From positions 2,728,001 through 2,792,000 of the forward strand of contig NC_019902.2 of assembly GCF_000321415.2 (NCBI RefSeq): DNA of 64,000 nucleotides. Direction: 5' to 3'. Below, one piece after another: positions 1-8,438 of the stretch. Under the pieces are notes generated by a model. The model made no database searches and was not told the DNA's origin. It saw only the letters and a program-made list of their open reading frames with translations. The translations under genes were made by a program, and so were the position numbers. The stretch is from Thioalkalivibrio nitratireducens DSM 14787 (GTDB lineage: Bacteria; Pseudomonadota; Gammaproteobacteria; Ectothiorhodospirales; Ectothiorhodospiraceae). The first letter of the stretch is position 1. Each line of letters begins with the position of its first letter.

Positions 1-1
1 A

Positions 2-67
2 GGCGCGCTGCTGCTGGGGCTGTTCGCCGGCTACCTGATCCTGATCGGCTGGAGTGCCGCCGCATGA
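2..67 (+). CDS. C-terminal end of an upstream membrane protein (probably YrbG-like antiporter)
   Basis: The window opens inside a reading frame that ends at TGA 65-67. Its last 21 residues are strongly hydrophobic (LLLGLFAGYLILIGW) and end in WSAAA, as expected for a final transmembrane helix. The stop overlaps the kdsD ATG in an ATGA arrangement. In many gammaproteobacteria the gene directly before kdsD is yrbG, a calcium/sodium antiporter family protein, so that is the likeliest identity. It is inferred from position only, since too little sequence is present to recognise the family. Confidence 0.55.
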   Translation, partial: GALLLGLFAGYLILIGWSAAA

Positions 68-1044
68 CACTGGACCCCGACAACACCCGCAAGCTCGCGC
101 TGGCCGTGATCGAAACGGAGGCGCGGGCCGTGGCGGACCTGGCGGACCGGATCGACGCGACCTTCCTGGCCGCCTGCGAGCACATCCTGGCCTGTCGCGG
201 CCGCGTGGTTGTCACCGGCATGGGCAAGTCGGGCCATATCGGCGGCAAGCTCGCGGCGACCTTCGCCTCCACCGGTACACCCGCGTTCTTCGTGCACCCA
301 GGCGAGGCCAGTCACGGGGATCTCGGCATGATCACCCGCGACGACGTGGCGATCGCGCTGTCCCATTCCGGGGAAACCGACGAGATCCTGACCATCCTGC
401 CGTTGATCCGGCGCCTCGGCGTACCTCTGATCGCGCTCACCGGAAACCCCGGGTCGCGGCTGGCGACCGAGGCGACCGTGCATCTGGACATCAGTGTCGA
501 GCGCGAGGCCTGCCCGCTCGGGCTGGCGCCGACCTCCAGCACCACCGCCACGCTGGCCATGGGCGATGCGCTGGCGGTGGCAGTACTCGACGCGCGCGGC
601 TTCACGGCCGACGATTTCGCACGCTCCCATCCCGGGGGGCGCCTCGGACGGCGCCTGCTGATCCATGTCGGTGACATCATGCGCACCGGTGATGCTATCC
701 CGCGCATCCACGCCGGCGCGCTGCTGCGCGACGCCCTGCTCGAAGTCTCGCGCAAGGGACTGGGAATGGTCGTGATTTGCAACGACGACGGCGCCATCGA
801 GGGCGTGTTCACCGACGGAGACCTGCGCCGGACGCTGGACCGCGGCCTCGACCTGCACCGCCTGACCGTCGGCGAGGTGATGACGCGCAACGGCTGCACC
901 GCGCGCCCCGACTGGCTGGCGGCGGAGGCCCTGCAGATCATGGAGAGCCGCCGGATCAATGCCCTGCCGGTGATCGACGACGAACGACAACGCCTGGTAG
1001 GAGCGATCAACATGCACGACCTGCTGCGTGCGGGGGTGGCCTGA
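64..1044 (+). CDS. kdsD: D-arabinose 5-phosphate isomerase
   Basis: 326 aa. It interconverts ribulose 5-phosphate and arabinose 5-phosphate, the first committed step to Kdo, in the cytoplasm. An N-terminal SIS sugar-isomerase domain (about residues 35-175) shows GMGKSGHIG at 52-60 and HSGETDEI near 101. HPGGRLGRRLL leads into two C-terminal CBS domains (about 205-326). The length matches the family (about 325 aa). The start ATG overlaps the previous stop (ATGA) and the stop overlaps the kdsC start (TGATG), so the genes look translationally coupled. The next gene is the Kdo-8-phosphate phosphatase, which supports the KdsD call over other SIS-CBS paralogues. Confidence 0.95.
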   Translation: MTLDPDNTRKLALAVIETEARAVADLADRIDATFLAACEHILACRGRVVVTGMGKSGHIGGKLAATFASTGTPAFFVHPGEASHGDLGMITRDDVAIALSHSGETDEILTILPLIRRLGVPLIALTGNPGSRLATEATVHLDISVEREACPLGLAPTSSTTATLAMGDALAVAVLDARGFTADDFARSHPGGRLGRRLLIHVGDIMRTGDAIPRIHAGALLRDALLEVSRKGLGMVVICNDDGAIEGVFTDGDLRRTLDRGLDLHRLTVGEVMTRNGCTARPDWLAAEALQIMESRRINALPVIDDERQRLVGAINMHDLLRAGVA

Positions 1045-1583
1045 TGCCGCTGCCTCCCGAAACCCTGAAGGAGCATCAACGCCGGATCCGCCTGCTGATC
1101 CTCGACGTGGACGGCGTGCTGACCGACGGCAGCCTGTTCCTAGGTGATGCGGGCGAGGAATACAAAGCCTTCAACAGCCGTGACGGCCATGGCATCCGCA
1201 TGGCACAGCAAGGCGGTCTCGAACTCGCGATCCTGACGGGACGAAGCTCGGAGGTCGTATTGCACCGGATGCGGGATCTCGGGGTGGAGCACATCCTGCA
1301 GGGACGTCGGGAAAAAGGGGATGCGGTAACCGAACTGCTCGCACAAAGCGGGTACCAGCCGGAACATGCCGCCTTCGTGGGCGACGACGTCGTCGACCTG
1401 CCGGCGATGCGGCGAGTGTCACTGGGCATCGCCGTTGCCGACGCCCATCCGCTGGTGCTGGAAAACGCCCACTGGGTCACCGCCGCACCGGGCGGACGCG
1501 GCGCAGTACGCGAGATCTGCGAGCAGCTGCTGGCCGCCCGGGGCAGCCTGGAGAAGATCCTCGATGCCTATCTCCGACACTAA
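1044..1583 (+). CDS. kdsC: 3-deoxy-D-manno-octulosonate 8-phosphate phosphatase
   Basis: 179 aa, HAD superfamily without a large cap. It removes phosphate from Kdo-8-P to release Kdo. Motif I is DVDGVLTDG at residues 21-29 (nucleophile Asp21, acid/base Asp23). Motif II is TGRSS at 65-69. Motif IV is GDDVVDLP at 113-120. ATG 1044 is used because it overlaps the kdsD stop and puts the HAD nucleophile about 20 residues in, as in characterised KdsC proteins. A longer in-frame extension upstream would only be kdsD read in another frame. Confidence 0.94.
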   Translation: MPLPPETLKEHQRRIRLLILDVDGVLTDGSLFLGDAGEEYKAFNSRDGHGIRMAQQGGLELAILTGRSSEVVLHRMRDLGVEHILQGRREKGDAVTELLAQSGYQPEHAAFVGDDVVDLPAMRRVSLGIAVADAHPLVLENAHWVTAAPGGRGAVREICEQLLAARGSLEKILDAYLRH

Positions 1584-1675
1584 GCGGCGCGCTCCCTGCC
1601 GAGGCTCCTGGCGCCGGACGCGGGCGCGCCGCGGCGGCGACCCTGGCTGCAGCCCTGGCTGCCCCGTCCGCGTCT

Positions 1676-2158
1676 GTGGCGCTGGAACCCGGCGTGCAGC
1701 TCGACATCACCGGATTCGTGCTGCGGGTCACCGACGAACGCGGCGAGATCACCCATGTACTAGAAGGCGAGAGCCTCCAGCAGTTCGACGAACTGGGCCT
1801 GCAGCGCGCCGAGGATCCGCGTCTGGAATTCCTGACCGACGGCCATATCGACTGGGTCTGGACCGCGCCCGCCGCGGTACACTACCCGGCAGCGCACCGG
1901 CTGGTGCTGCTGGGCACCACGGAGGGTTTGCGCCTGCCGAGCCCGGAGCAGCCGCAGACCGAGATCACGAGTGCCGACGTGACCATCGTGACCGACACCC
2001 GCGAGGTGTTCACCGATGCCCGGGCCACGCTGGTCCGTCCGGGCCTGTTCATGACCGGCATCGGGATGCACGCCGACGTGGCGGCCGACCTCATCGAACT
2101 GCGAAGCGAGGTCGAAACGGTCTATGCTCCGGAAAACCCACGGGACATGCGACGATGA
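1676..2158 (+). CDS. lptC: LPS export ABC transporter periplasmic protein LptC (N-terminus uncertain)
   Basis: Reading from GTG 1676 gives 160 aa. LptC is the bitopic inner-membrane partner that passes LPS from LptB2FG to LptA. The beta-jellyroll part is recognisable, ending in GLFMTGIGMHADVAADLIEL followed by a SEVETVY segment that parallels the LptC C-terminus. It lies exactly between kdsC and lptA, and its stop overlaps the lptA ATG. No ATG, GTG or TTG lies upstream in this frame to supply the usual N-terminal membrane anchor. An ATG at 1564 overlapping the end of kdsC is in frame +1 relative to it. The coding region probably begins near 1564, with either a single-base indel or a non-canonical start; see findings. 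Confidence 0.8.
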   Translation: MALEPGVQLDITGFVLRVTDERGEITHVLEGESLQQFDELGLQRAEDPRLEFLTDGHIDWVWTAPAAVHYPAAHRLVLLGTTEGLRLPSPEQPQTEITSADVTIVTDTREVFTDARATLVRPGLFMTGIGMHADVAADLIELRSEVETVYAPENPRDMRR

Positions 2159-2670
2159 ACGAGACCCGCCCTGCCCCCCAGTCACCTGTCGGTGCCGCGA
2201 CCGCCTTGCTGGGCCTGGCGCTGTTTGCCGCTCCGGCGATCCTGGCCGCCCAGACTCTGGAAGAACTGCCGGTCCATATCAGTGCCGACCGCGCGGAGAT
2301 GGATGACCGGCGCGGCGTCGGAACCTACAGCGGCAGCGTCGAGGTCACCCGGGGCAACCTCACGCTGCATGCCGACCGCATCGTGATCCACGCCCCGGAA
2401 CGGCGCCCGGTACGAATGGAAGCCGAGGGTAACCCGGTCCGGGCCGAATCGCCCGACCCCGCCGGGCAGCCGCGCGTGGCCACCGCCGACCGGATGGAAT
2501 ACACCTTCGACGACCAGATCCTGGTGCTGTTGCAGGATGCGCGGGTGCAGACCGCAACCGAAGATGCCAGCGGTGAGCGCATCACCTACGACCTCGCACA
2601 GGACATCATCGGGATCGAGGGCAGCGAAACGCGGAGGGTACACATCACGATCCTCCCGCGCCCGGAATGA
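2155..2670 (+). CDS. lptA: LPS transport periplasmic protein LptA
   Basis: 171 aa. It forms the periplasmic bridge that carries LPS between LptC and LptD. A signal peptide covers about residues 1-32 (hydrophobic core [13 protein letters not shown]). An OstA/LptA beta-jellyroll follows, starting at the characteristic [17 protein letters not shown] with a [12 protein letters not shown] strand pair; residues 45-165 are all within this fold. The ATG overlaps the lptC stop and the TGA overlaps the lptB ATG, so lptC-lptA-lptB are tightly coupled. The length is normal for the family (about 170-185 aa). Confidence 0.93.
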   Translation: MNETRPAPQSPVGAATALLGLALFAAPAILAAQTLEELPVHISADRAEMDDRRGVGTYSGSVEVTRGNLTLHADRIVIHAPERRPVRMEAEGNPVRAESPDPAGQPRVATADRMEYTFDDQILVLLQDARVQTATEDASGERITYDLAQDIIGIEGSETRRVHITILPRPE

Positions 2671-3449
2671 GTTTGGCGATGGGGGCCGCTGGGCCAGAAA
2701 CCCCCTGTCCGGCGAGCGCTGCCGACGCCTGCCTGACTGGAACCGGCCTGACCAAGCGTTACGGCAAGCGGACGGTCCTGTCCCAGGTGGACGTCCACCT
2801 GCGTCACGGCGAGGTGGTCGGGCTGCTGGGGCCGAACGGTGCCGGCAAGACGACCTGCTTCTATATCCTGGTCGGCCTGATCCAGCCGGATGCCGGCCGG
2901 ATCGAACTGGCCAAGCGCGACGTGACCCGGGCCCCGGTACACCTGCGCGCCCGGCTGGGTCTCGGCTACCTGCCCCAGGAGGCGTCGATCTTCCGGCGGC
3001 TGACGGTGTGGCAGAACCTGCAGGCCGTGCTGGAACTGCGCCGCGACCTGGATGCGGCCGGCCGGCGCGAGACCGGCGATGCGCTGATCGAGGAATTCCA
3101 GCTCGAAACGGTCCGCGACAGCCCCGGTATCGCGCTGTCGGGCGGCGAGCGCCGACGCGCCGAAATTGCCAGGGCGCTGGCCGGCAACCCGCAGTTCGTC
3201 TGCCTCGACGAGCCGTTCGCCGGCGTGGATCCGATCTCCGTGGTCGAGATCCAGGACGTGATCGGACATCTGAAACAGCGCGGCATCGGGGTGCTGATCT
3301 CGGATCACAACGTGCGCGAGACGCTGGGAATCTGCGACCGCGCCTACATCCTAAGCGAGGGACGGCTGCTCAGCGAGGGCACCCCCGCGGAACTGCTCGC
3401 CGACCACCGGGTACGTACCGTCTACCTGGGCGAACACTTCCGCCTGTAG
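2667..3449 (+). CDS. lptB: LPS export ABC transporter ATPase LptB
   Basis: 260 aa. It is the cytoplasmic ATPase dimer that powers LPS extraction by LptFG (those permease genes are not in this window). Walker A is GPNGAGKTT at residues 55-63, the ABC signature LSGGERRR starts at 157, and Walker B is [13 protein letters not shown] from 177. The LptB-typical Q-loop region [19 protein letters not shown] is present. The N-terminus carries about 20 extra residues compared with E. coli LptB, so a later start is conceivable, but ATG 2667 overlaps the lptA stop. Confidence 0.95.
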   Translation: MSLAMGAAGPETPCPASAADACLTGTGLTKRYGKRTVLSQVDVHLRHGEVVGLLGPNGAGKTTCFYILVGLIQPDAGRIELAKRDVTRAPVHLRARLGLGYLPQEASIFRRLTVWQNLQAVLELRRDLDAAGRRETGDALIEEFQLETVRDSPGIALSGGERRRAEIARALAGNPQFVCLDEPFAGVDPISVVEIQDVIGHLKQRGIGVLISDHNVRETLGICDRAYILSEGRLLSEGTPAELLADHRVRTVYLGEHFRL

Positions 3450-3614
3450 CAGTCCCGGGGCGTCTACGCCAGCAGGATTCCCGGCCTGCGACTGGCGCGC
3501 CGGATCTGCGCAAGACCAGCCGCGAACCCGCCCTGGCTGCAGGAGACTGCAAAAGCGCGTGCACAGGCAGTACCATGAAGCCATGAACACCAATGCCCCC
3601 TGTAGTGCCGCCGC

Positions 3615-5033
3615 ATGTTGAAGTCATCCCTGAACCTCCAGCTGGGTCAGACGCTGACCATGACGCCCCAGCTGCAACAGGCGATCCGGCTGCTGCAACT
3701 GTCGACGCTGGAACTGCAACTGGAGGTGCAACAGGCGCTGGAGAGCAATCCGATGCTGGAGCTTGCAGAGGATGCCAACACGAGCGACGGCACGCCGGAG
3801 ACCGAGACCGGCCCCGAGACCGAGGCATCCGCGCCGGACCAGCCCGGAGACGGTGAGTCCTGGGACACCACCGACTACGGCAGCAGCACCGGACAGCGGA
3901 GCGAATCGGACGACCGGGATCCGTTCGAGAACCAGGCGGGGGCGGGTGGCGGCCTGCACGAACACCTGCTGTGGCAGCTGCACCTGAGCCCGTTGAACGA
4001 TGCCGACCGCAGGATCGGCGCGGCGCTGATCGACAGCATCAACGCCGACGGCTACCTCGAGACCGACCTGGACAGCCTGCAGGACACGCTGGGCGGCGAA
4101 ACCGAAGTCGGCATCGACGAAATCGAGGCCGTACTGCACTGGATCCAGCAATGCGACCCGGTCGGCGTAGGCGCACGCAACCTGCGCGAGTGCCTGTCCA
4201 TCCAGTTGCGCAGCCTCCCTCCGGCGACGCCCGAGCGCGACGCCGCGCTGAGGGTGGTCGCAGATGGGATGGACCACTTGGCACGGCACGATTTCAAGGG
4301 CTTGCAACGCGCACTCGGCCTGAGCGAAGCAGAACTGGCCCGGTCCTTGGAACTGATCCGCACGCTGAACCCCCGGCCCGGCAGCCAGATCAGCAACCAG
4401 CCCCCGGAATACGTGACTCCGGACGTCTACGTGCGCCGGGACGGCACCGGCTGGCGCGTGGACCTGAACCCCGAGATCGCGCCACGGATCCGCATCAACA
4501 GCCTGTACGCCGGCATGGTGCGTCGGGTCAGCGACGCCCGCGACAGCGCCTTCATGCGTAACCAGTTGCAGGAGGCGCGCTGGTTTCTGAAAAGCCTACA
4601 CAGCCGCAATGAAACGCTGCTGCGGGTCGCGCGTGCGATCGTCGAGCGCCAGACCGGATTCCTGGAACAGGGCGAGGTGGCGATGCAGCCGCTGATCCTG
4701 CGCGATATCGCTGAGGCACTGGGGATGCATGAGTCGACGATCTCCCGGGTCACCACACAGAAGTACATGCATACCCCGCGCGGCGTGTTCGAGTTCAAGT
4801 ATTTCTTCTCGAGCCACGTGGGCACCCGCGACGGCGGCGAATGCTCCGCGACCGCGATCCGTGCGATGATCCGCCAATTGATCAGCGAAGAACCTCCCGA
4901 TCGCCCAATGAGCGATTCCAGACTCGCCCAGGTCCTGTCGGACCGGGGCATCAACGTGGCCCGGCGTACCGTGGCCAAGTACCGCGAGGCAATGAACCTG
5001 CCGCCATCGAGCGAACGACGGCAGCTCGTCTAG
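3615..5033 (+). CDS. rpoN: RNA polymerase sigma-54 factor
   Basis: 472 aa. It directs polymerase to -24/-12 promoters, which need an enhancer-binding ATPase. The Gln/Leu-rich activator-interacting region I is at the N-terminus (LGQTLTMTPQLQQAIRLLQL). An acidic region II covers about 55-105. The helix-turn-helix and the RpoN box ARRTVAKYRE (residues 449-458) lie near the C-terminus. About 165 bp of non-coding DNA separate it from lptB. The position after lptB and before hpf-ptsN is the canonical gammaproteobacterial arrangement. Confidence 0.96.
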   Translation: MLKSSLNLQLGQTLTMTPQLQQAIRLLQLSTLELQLEVQQALESNPMLELAEDANTSDGTPETETGPETEASAPDQPGDGESWDTTDYGSSTGQRSESDDRDPFENQAGAGGGLHEHLLWQLHLSPLNDADRRIGAALIDSINADGYLETDLDSLQDTLGGETEVGIDEIEAVLHWIQQCDPVGVGARNLRECLSIQLRSLPPATPERDAALRVVADGMDHLARHDFKGLQRALGLSEAELARSLELIRTLNPRPGSQISNQPPEYVTPDVYVRRDGTGWRVDLNPEIAPRIRINSLYAGMVRRVSDARDSAFMRNQLQEARWFLKSLHSRNETLLRVARAIVERQTGFLEQGEVAMQPLILRDIAEALGMHESTISRVTTQKYMHTPRGVFEFKYFFSSHVGTRDGGECSATAIRAMIRQLISEEPPDRPMSDSRLAQVLSDRGINVARRTVAKYREAMNLPPSSERRQLV

Positions 5034-5067
5034 CGCTCGCGTTCCCACCCATGAAAGGAGTGTGAGT

Positions 5068-5397
5068 ATGCAAATCAACCTGACCGGTCATCACGTCGAC
5101 ATCACGAGCGCCCTGCGTGACTATGTCGAGGACAAGTTCCAGCGCCTCGAGCGCCACTTCGATCAGGTGATCGATATCCATGTCGTGCTCACGGTGGAGA
5201 AGAACCACAACAAGGCCGAGGCGAACCTGCAGGTCAGCGGCAACCAGATCCACGCCGACACCACGCATGACGACATGTACGCGGCGATCGATGGCCTGAT
5301 CGACAAGACGGACCGGCAGCTGATCAAGCACAAGGAGAAAATGAAGGACCACCACCGCGCCGAAGGCGCGATGCGCAACCGACAGCAAACCGCCTGA
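5068..5397 (+). CDS. hpf: Ribosome hibernation promoting factor, short form
   Basis: 109 aa. It binds the 30S decoding region and promotes inactive 100S ribosomes in stationary phase. The sigma-54 modulation/S30EA domain fills the protein (MQINLTGHHVDITSALRDYV at the N-terminus). The long-form C-terminal dimerisation domain is absent. ATG 5068 is preferred over GTG 5062 because the ribosome-binding site AAGGAG (5054-5059) sits 8 nt before the ATG and only 2 nt before the GTG. It follows rpoN, as is usual. Confidence 0.93.
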   Translation: MQINLTGHHVDITSALRDYVEDKFQRLERHFDQVIDIHVVLTVEKNHNKAEANLQVSGNQIHADTTHDDMYAAIDGLIDKTDRQLIKHKEKMKDHHRAEGAMRNRQQTA

Positions 5398-5400
5398 GCC

Positions 5401-5874
5401 ATGCGGCTCGCCGACCTCCTCACGCTGGAACGCGTCCAGATCGAGCCGACGGTTTCGAGCAAGAAGCGGGCGCTGGAGACCTTGGGCGAACTGCTGGCCG
5501 GGGGGGCCGACGAGTCGGCCGCCGGGCCGCCCACTCACCTCGTGTTCGATGCTCTATCGGCGAGGGAACGGCTGGGCTCCACCGGCCTCGGCCATGGGGT
5601 GGCGATCCCCCATGGCCGGATGGCTGAACTCGACGCGCCCCGGGTCGCGATCCTACGGGTCGATCAGGGCGTGGATTTTGACGCACTCGATCACGAACCC
5701 GTCGACATCCTGATCGCGCTGGTTGTCCCGGAAGCGTCCACCGGCGACCACCTGGAACTGCTGGCCCAGCTTGCGCGGGCACTGTCCCGGCCCGACAACA
5801 TCGCCGCAATGCGCCGCGCGGTCGACCCACCGGGACTGCAGCAGGCCGCCACCGCTGCGTTCCATGATGCCTGA
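5401..5874 (+). CDS. ptsN: Nitrogen-PTS EIIA component PtsN
   Basis: 157 aa, EIIA fructose/mannitol-type fold, soluble. It is the terminal phospho-acceptor of the regulatory nitrogen PTS rather than a sugar importer. The phosphorylation site is His71 in GHGVAIPHGRM. It starts 3 nt after the hpf stop and its 3' end overlaps the hprK start. Phosphorylated by the downstream HPr-like protein, it would modulate potassium transport, envelope stress and nitrogen metabolism by analogy with E. coli PtsN. Confidence 0.92.
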   Translation: MRLADLLTLERVQIEPTVSSKKRALETLGELLAGGADESAAGPPTHLVFDALSARERLGSTGLGHGVAIPHGRMAELDAPRVAILRVDQGVDFDALDHEPVDILIALVVPEASTGDHLELLAQLARALSRPDNIAAMRRAVDPPGLQQAATAAFHDA

Positions 5875-6823
5875 CAAGCTCACCCTGGCCGACCTGGTCG
5901 CGACCCTCGGGCCACGGATGGGGCTGACCTACGTGCACGGGCAGAAGGTCGCGGCAGATCGCATCCTGCCCGGCACGACCGACAGCGACCTGCCGCTGGC
6001 TGGCCACCTGAACCTGATCCGGCCCAACCGGATCCAGGTGATCGGCGACCGCGAGGCCGCCTACATCGAGAGCCTCGGGCCCACCGAGCACGAGAAGCTG
6101 ATCCATGACCTCGCGGCCACCGGCACCGCCGCGGTCATCTTCGCCGAGGGAACCTGTCCGTTCGAACAACTGCCCGCGCACTGTCCGCACCCGCTGCCAG
6201 TGATCCTGTGCACGAGTTCAAGCAGTCACGAGGTGATTGCGCTGCTGCGTTACTTCCTGCAACAGCGCCTGGCCCACACCGCGGTGCGCCACGGCGTGTT
6301 CATGGAGATCCTGGGAGCCGGGGTGCTGATCTCCGGGGATTCCAGCGTAGGCAAGAGCGAGGTCGCGCTGGAACTGGTCAGCCGCGGGCACCGCCTGATC
6401 GCCGACGATGCGCCTGAGTTCGCCCGCATCGCCCCCGACATCATCCGGGGCACCTGCCCTCCCCTGTTGCGGGATCTGCTCGAGGTCCGCGGGCTGGGAG
6501 TGCTGAACATCCGCGCGATGTACGGCGACTCGGCGATCAAGCGCGGCAAGTACCTGCGCCTGATCATCGACCTGCGCGATCGTGACCGCCCCCCGCCGGT
6601 GCCCGACGACCGCCTGACTGGCTGCCGCGGCGAGATCGAGATCCTGGGCCTGCGGATTCCGCTGGTCAGCCTCCCGGTCGCGCCCGGGCGCAACATCGCG
6701 GTGATGATCGAGGCCGCGGTACGCGCTCACCTGTTGCACCTGCAAGGCTACGTCGCGGGCGACGACCTGCGCACCCGGCAGCGGCTGCAGATGCAGAGCG
6801 CGCGATCGGAGCAGGCGCCATGA
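5864..6823 (+). CDS. hprK: HPr kinase/phosphorylase
   Basis: 319 aa from ATG 5864 (a second ATG at 5867 is equally possible). It phosphorylates and dephosphorylates HPr on a serine. The N-terminal regulatory domain covers about 1-130. The kinase domain carries Walker A GDSSVGKSE and the HprK-specific motif EVRGLGVLNIRAMYG. The ATG lies inside the end of ptsN and the stop overlaps rapZ (ATGA). Enteric bacteria lack hprK. Its presence, with Ser46 in the downstream HPr, marks the extended PTS cluster found in many other proteobacteria. Confidence 0.94.
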   Translation: MMPDKLTLADLVATLGPRMGLTYVHGQKVAADRILPGTTDSDLPLAGHLNLIRPNRIQVIGDREAAYIESLGPTEHEKLIHDLAATGTAAVIFAEGTCPFEQLPAHCPHPLPVILCTSSSSHEVIALLRYFLQQRLAHTAVRHGVFMEILGAGVLISGDSSVGKSEVALELVSRGHRLIADDAPEFARIAPDIIRGTCPPLLRDLLEVRGLGVLNIRAMYGDSAIKRGKYLRLIIDLRDRDRPPPVPDDRLTGCRGEIEILGLRIPLVSLPVAPGRNIAVMIEAAVRAHLLHLQGYVAGDDLRTRQRLQMQSARSEQAP

Positions 6824-7707
6824 ACATGCGCCTGTTGCTCGTCAGTGGACTCTCGGGCTCCGGCAAGACCGTCGCGCTGAACACGCTCGAGGACGCTGGC
6901 TTCTTCTGCGTCGACAACCTGCCCCTGGCATTGCTGGACGCATTGATCCAGGAGCTGCGTGACAGCACCCACCGCAACGAAGGCTGCATTGCCGTGGGCG
7001 TGGACGTGCGCAGCGGGCTACACGCCCTGGGCGCTCTGGCCGCGACCCTCGCCCGCTTGCGCGCCAACGACGTGCAGGTCGAGGTCGTTTTCCTGCAGTC
7101 CTCGGACGAGGTGCTGCTGCGCCGCTATCATCATACCCGCCGGCGGCACCCGCTGGCACGCAAGGGCCTGCCGCTGGTCGAGGCGATCGCGATGGAGCGG
7201 AACTGGCTGGGGCACATCGCGGCCCTGGCGGACGTAACGATCGACAGCAGCCGGATGTCCATGCACGACCTCGCCCGGACCGTGCGCAACCGGCTCGCTG
7301 CCAAGCGCCAGAAGCGGCTGTCGCTGCTGTTTCAGTCCTTCGGCTTCAAGAACGGATCGCCGGTGGATTCCGATTTCGTGTTCGACGTGCGCTGCCTGCC
7401 GAATCCCTACTACGAGCCGGGCCTGCGCGAGTACACCGGGCTCGAGGCTCCGGTGGCCGGGTTTCTGCAGACGCACGCGGAGGTCGCCGCGATGTTCGAC
7501 AGCATCCACTCGCACCTGCAGCAATGGCTTCCACATTTCCTGGAAGATCACCGAAACTACCTGACGGTGTCGATCGGGTGTACCGGCGGCCGGCATCGGT
7601 CGGTCTATCTGGTCGACCGACTGGCCAAGGCGTGGCAAAGCGCCGACAATGTCACGGTGAGTACCCGCCACCGGGAACTCGATACCCCCCTCACGGACGC
7701 GGAGTAA
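6820..7707 (+). CDS. rapZ: RNase adapter protein RapZ
   Basis: 295 aa. RapZ (YvcJ family) binds nucleotide and, in E. coli, delivers the GlmZ sRNA to RNase E to control glucosamine-6-phosphate synthase; whether a GlmZ-like RNA exists here is unknown. A Walker A motif GLSGSGKT is at residues 10-17. The C-terminal RapZ signature includes FDVRCLPNPYYEPGLREYTG and the CTGGRHRSVYL loop. The ATG overlaps the hprK stop. The length is standard (about 285-295 aa). Confidence 0.94.
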   Translation: MNMRLLLVSGLSGSGKTVALNTLEDAGFFCVDNLPLALLDALIQELRDSTHRNEGCIAVGVDVRSGLHALGALAATLARLRANDVQVEVVFLQSSDEVLLRRYHHTRRRHPLARKGLPLVEAIAMERNWLGHIAALADVTIDSSRMSMHDLARTVRNRLAAKRQKRLSLLFQSFGFKNGSPVDSDFVFDVRCLPNPYYEPGLREYTGLEAPVAGFLQTHAEVAAMFDSIHSHLQQWLPHFLEDHRNYLTVSIGCTGGRHRSVYLVDRLAKAWQSADNVTVSTRHRELDTPLTDAE

Positions 7708-7711
7708 CACG

Positions 7712-8137
7712 ATGGCCGTCGGCCTGATGTTGATCACGCACCAGCACCTCGGAGACACCCTGCTGCAGACGGCACGCAGCATGCTCGGAGAGTTGCCCCG
7801 GGCCTGCGAGGCGCTCGCGATGTCCCAGAACGACGACCCGGACACGATCGAGGAACGCGCCCGTGCGCGCCTGCGCAGCCTCGATCACGGCGACGGAGTG
7901 CTGATCCTGACCGACATGTTCGGCTCGACCCCCGCGAACATCGCCGGCCGGCTCGCCCGCGAACCCAAGCGGCGGGTGATCGCGGGCGTGAACCTGCCGA
8001 TGCTGGTGCGGGTACTCAACTACCGCAGCCTGCCGCTGACCGAGCTGGTGAACAAGGCGATCAGCGGAGGCCACGACGGCATCCTACTCTGCGACCAGGA
8101 ATGCTCCGATGCCGCAGCGCGCGGTTCCCATCGTTAA
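7712..8137 (+). CDS. Mannose-family PTS EIIA-like protein
   Basis: 141 aa, EIIA-Man fold. The phosphoryl-accepting histidine is His10 in LITHQHLGDTL, and LTDMFGSTPANIA is the conserved EIIA-Man segment. No IIB, IIC or IID permease genes are nearby. As in other proteobacteria where this gene sits between rapZ and HPr, it is probably a regulatory phospho-acceptor rather than a sugar transporter subunit. It starts 4 nt after rapZ and its last 29 nt overlap the HPr gene. Confidence 0.9.
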   Translation: MAVGLMLITHQHLGDTLLQTARSMLGELPRACEALAMSQNDDPDTIEERARARLRSLDHGDGVLILTDMFGSTPANIAGRLAREPKRRVIAGVNLPMLVRVLNYRSLPLTELVNKAISGGHDGILLCDQECSDAAARGSHR

Positions 8138-8381
8138 CCGTCTGGGCATGCACGCGCGCGCCGCGGCGAAGTTCGTTGGCCTCGCCAGCCGCTACGACGC
8201 CGACGTGTTCGTGTCCCGCAATGGCCGCGAGGTGAATGGCAAGAGCATCATGGGAGTGATGATGCTGGCGGCCGCGCAGGGCAGCGAGATCGAAATCCGC
8301 ACCGGCGGCGCGTCCGACGCAGAGGAAGCCCTGGATGCGCTCAGCGAACTCGTCGCCAACCGTTTCGGCGAGGAGAGCTAG
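8109..8381 (+). CDS. ptsH: HPr phosphocarrier protein
   Basis: 90 aa. It relays phosphate from enzyme I (not in this window) to the EIIA proteins encoded just upstream. It has the catalytic His15 (GMHARAAAKF) and also Ser46 in NGKSIMGVMML, the residue targeted by HprK. The start ATG lies inside the 3' end of the EIIA gene. It may equally be called NPr/PtsO, but the His15 plus Ser46 pair and linked hprK argue for a dual-phosphorylated HPr. Confidence 0.92.
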   Translation: MPQRAVPIVNRLGMHARAAAKFVGLASRYDADVFVSRNGREVNGKSIMGVMMLAAAQGSEIEIRTGGASDAEEALDALSELVANRFGEES

Positions 8382-8438
8382 CCGCGCTCGCGGCCCCGCC
8401 GTTCCCGTCCCATGACCCGAGCAGACCGGAGGTCCGGC

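Noticed and set aside
1366-2670. 434-codon frame from inside kdsC to the end of lptA
   Set aside because: Only the lptA part from 2155 has protein-like content; the first part is shadow of kdsC and lptC.
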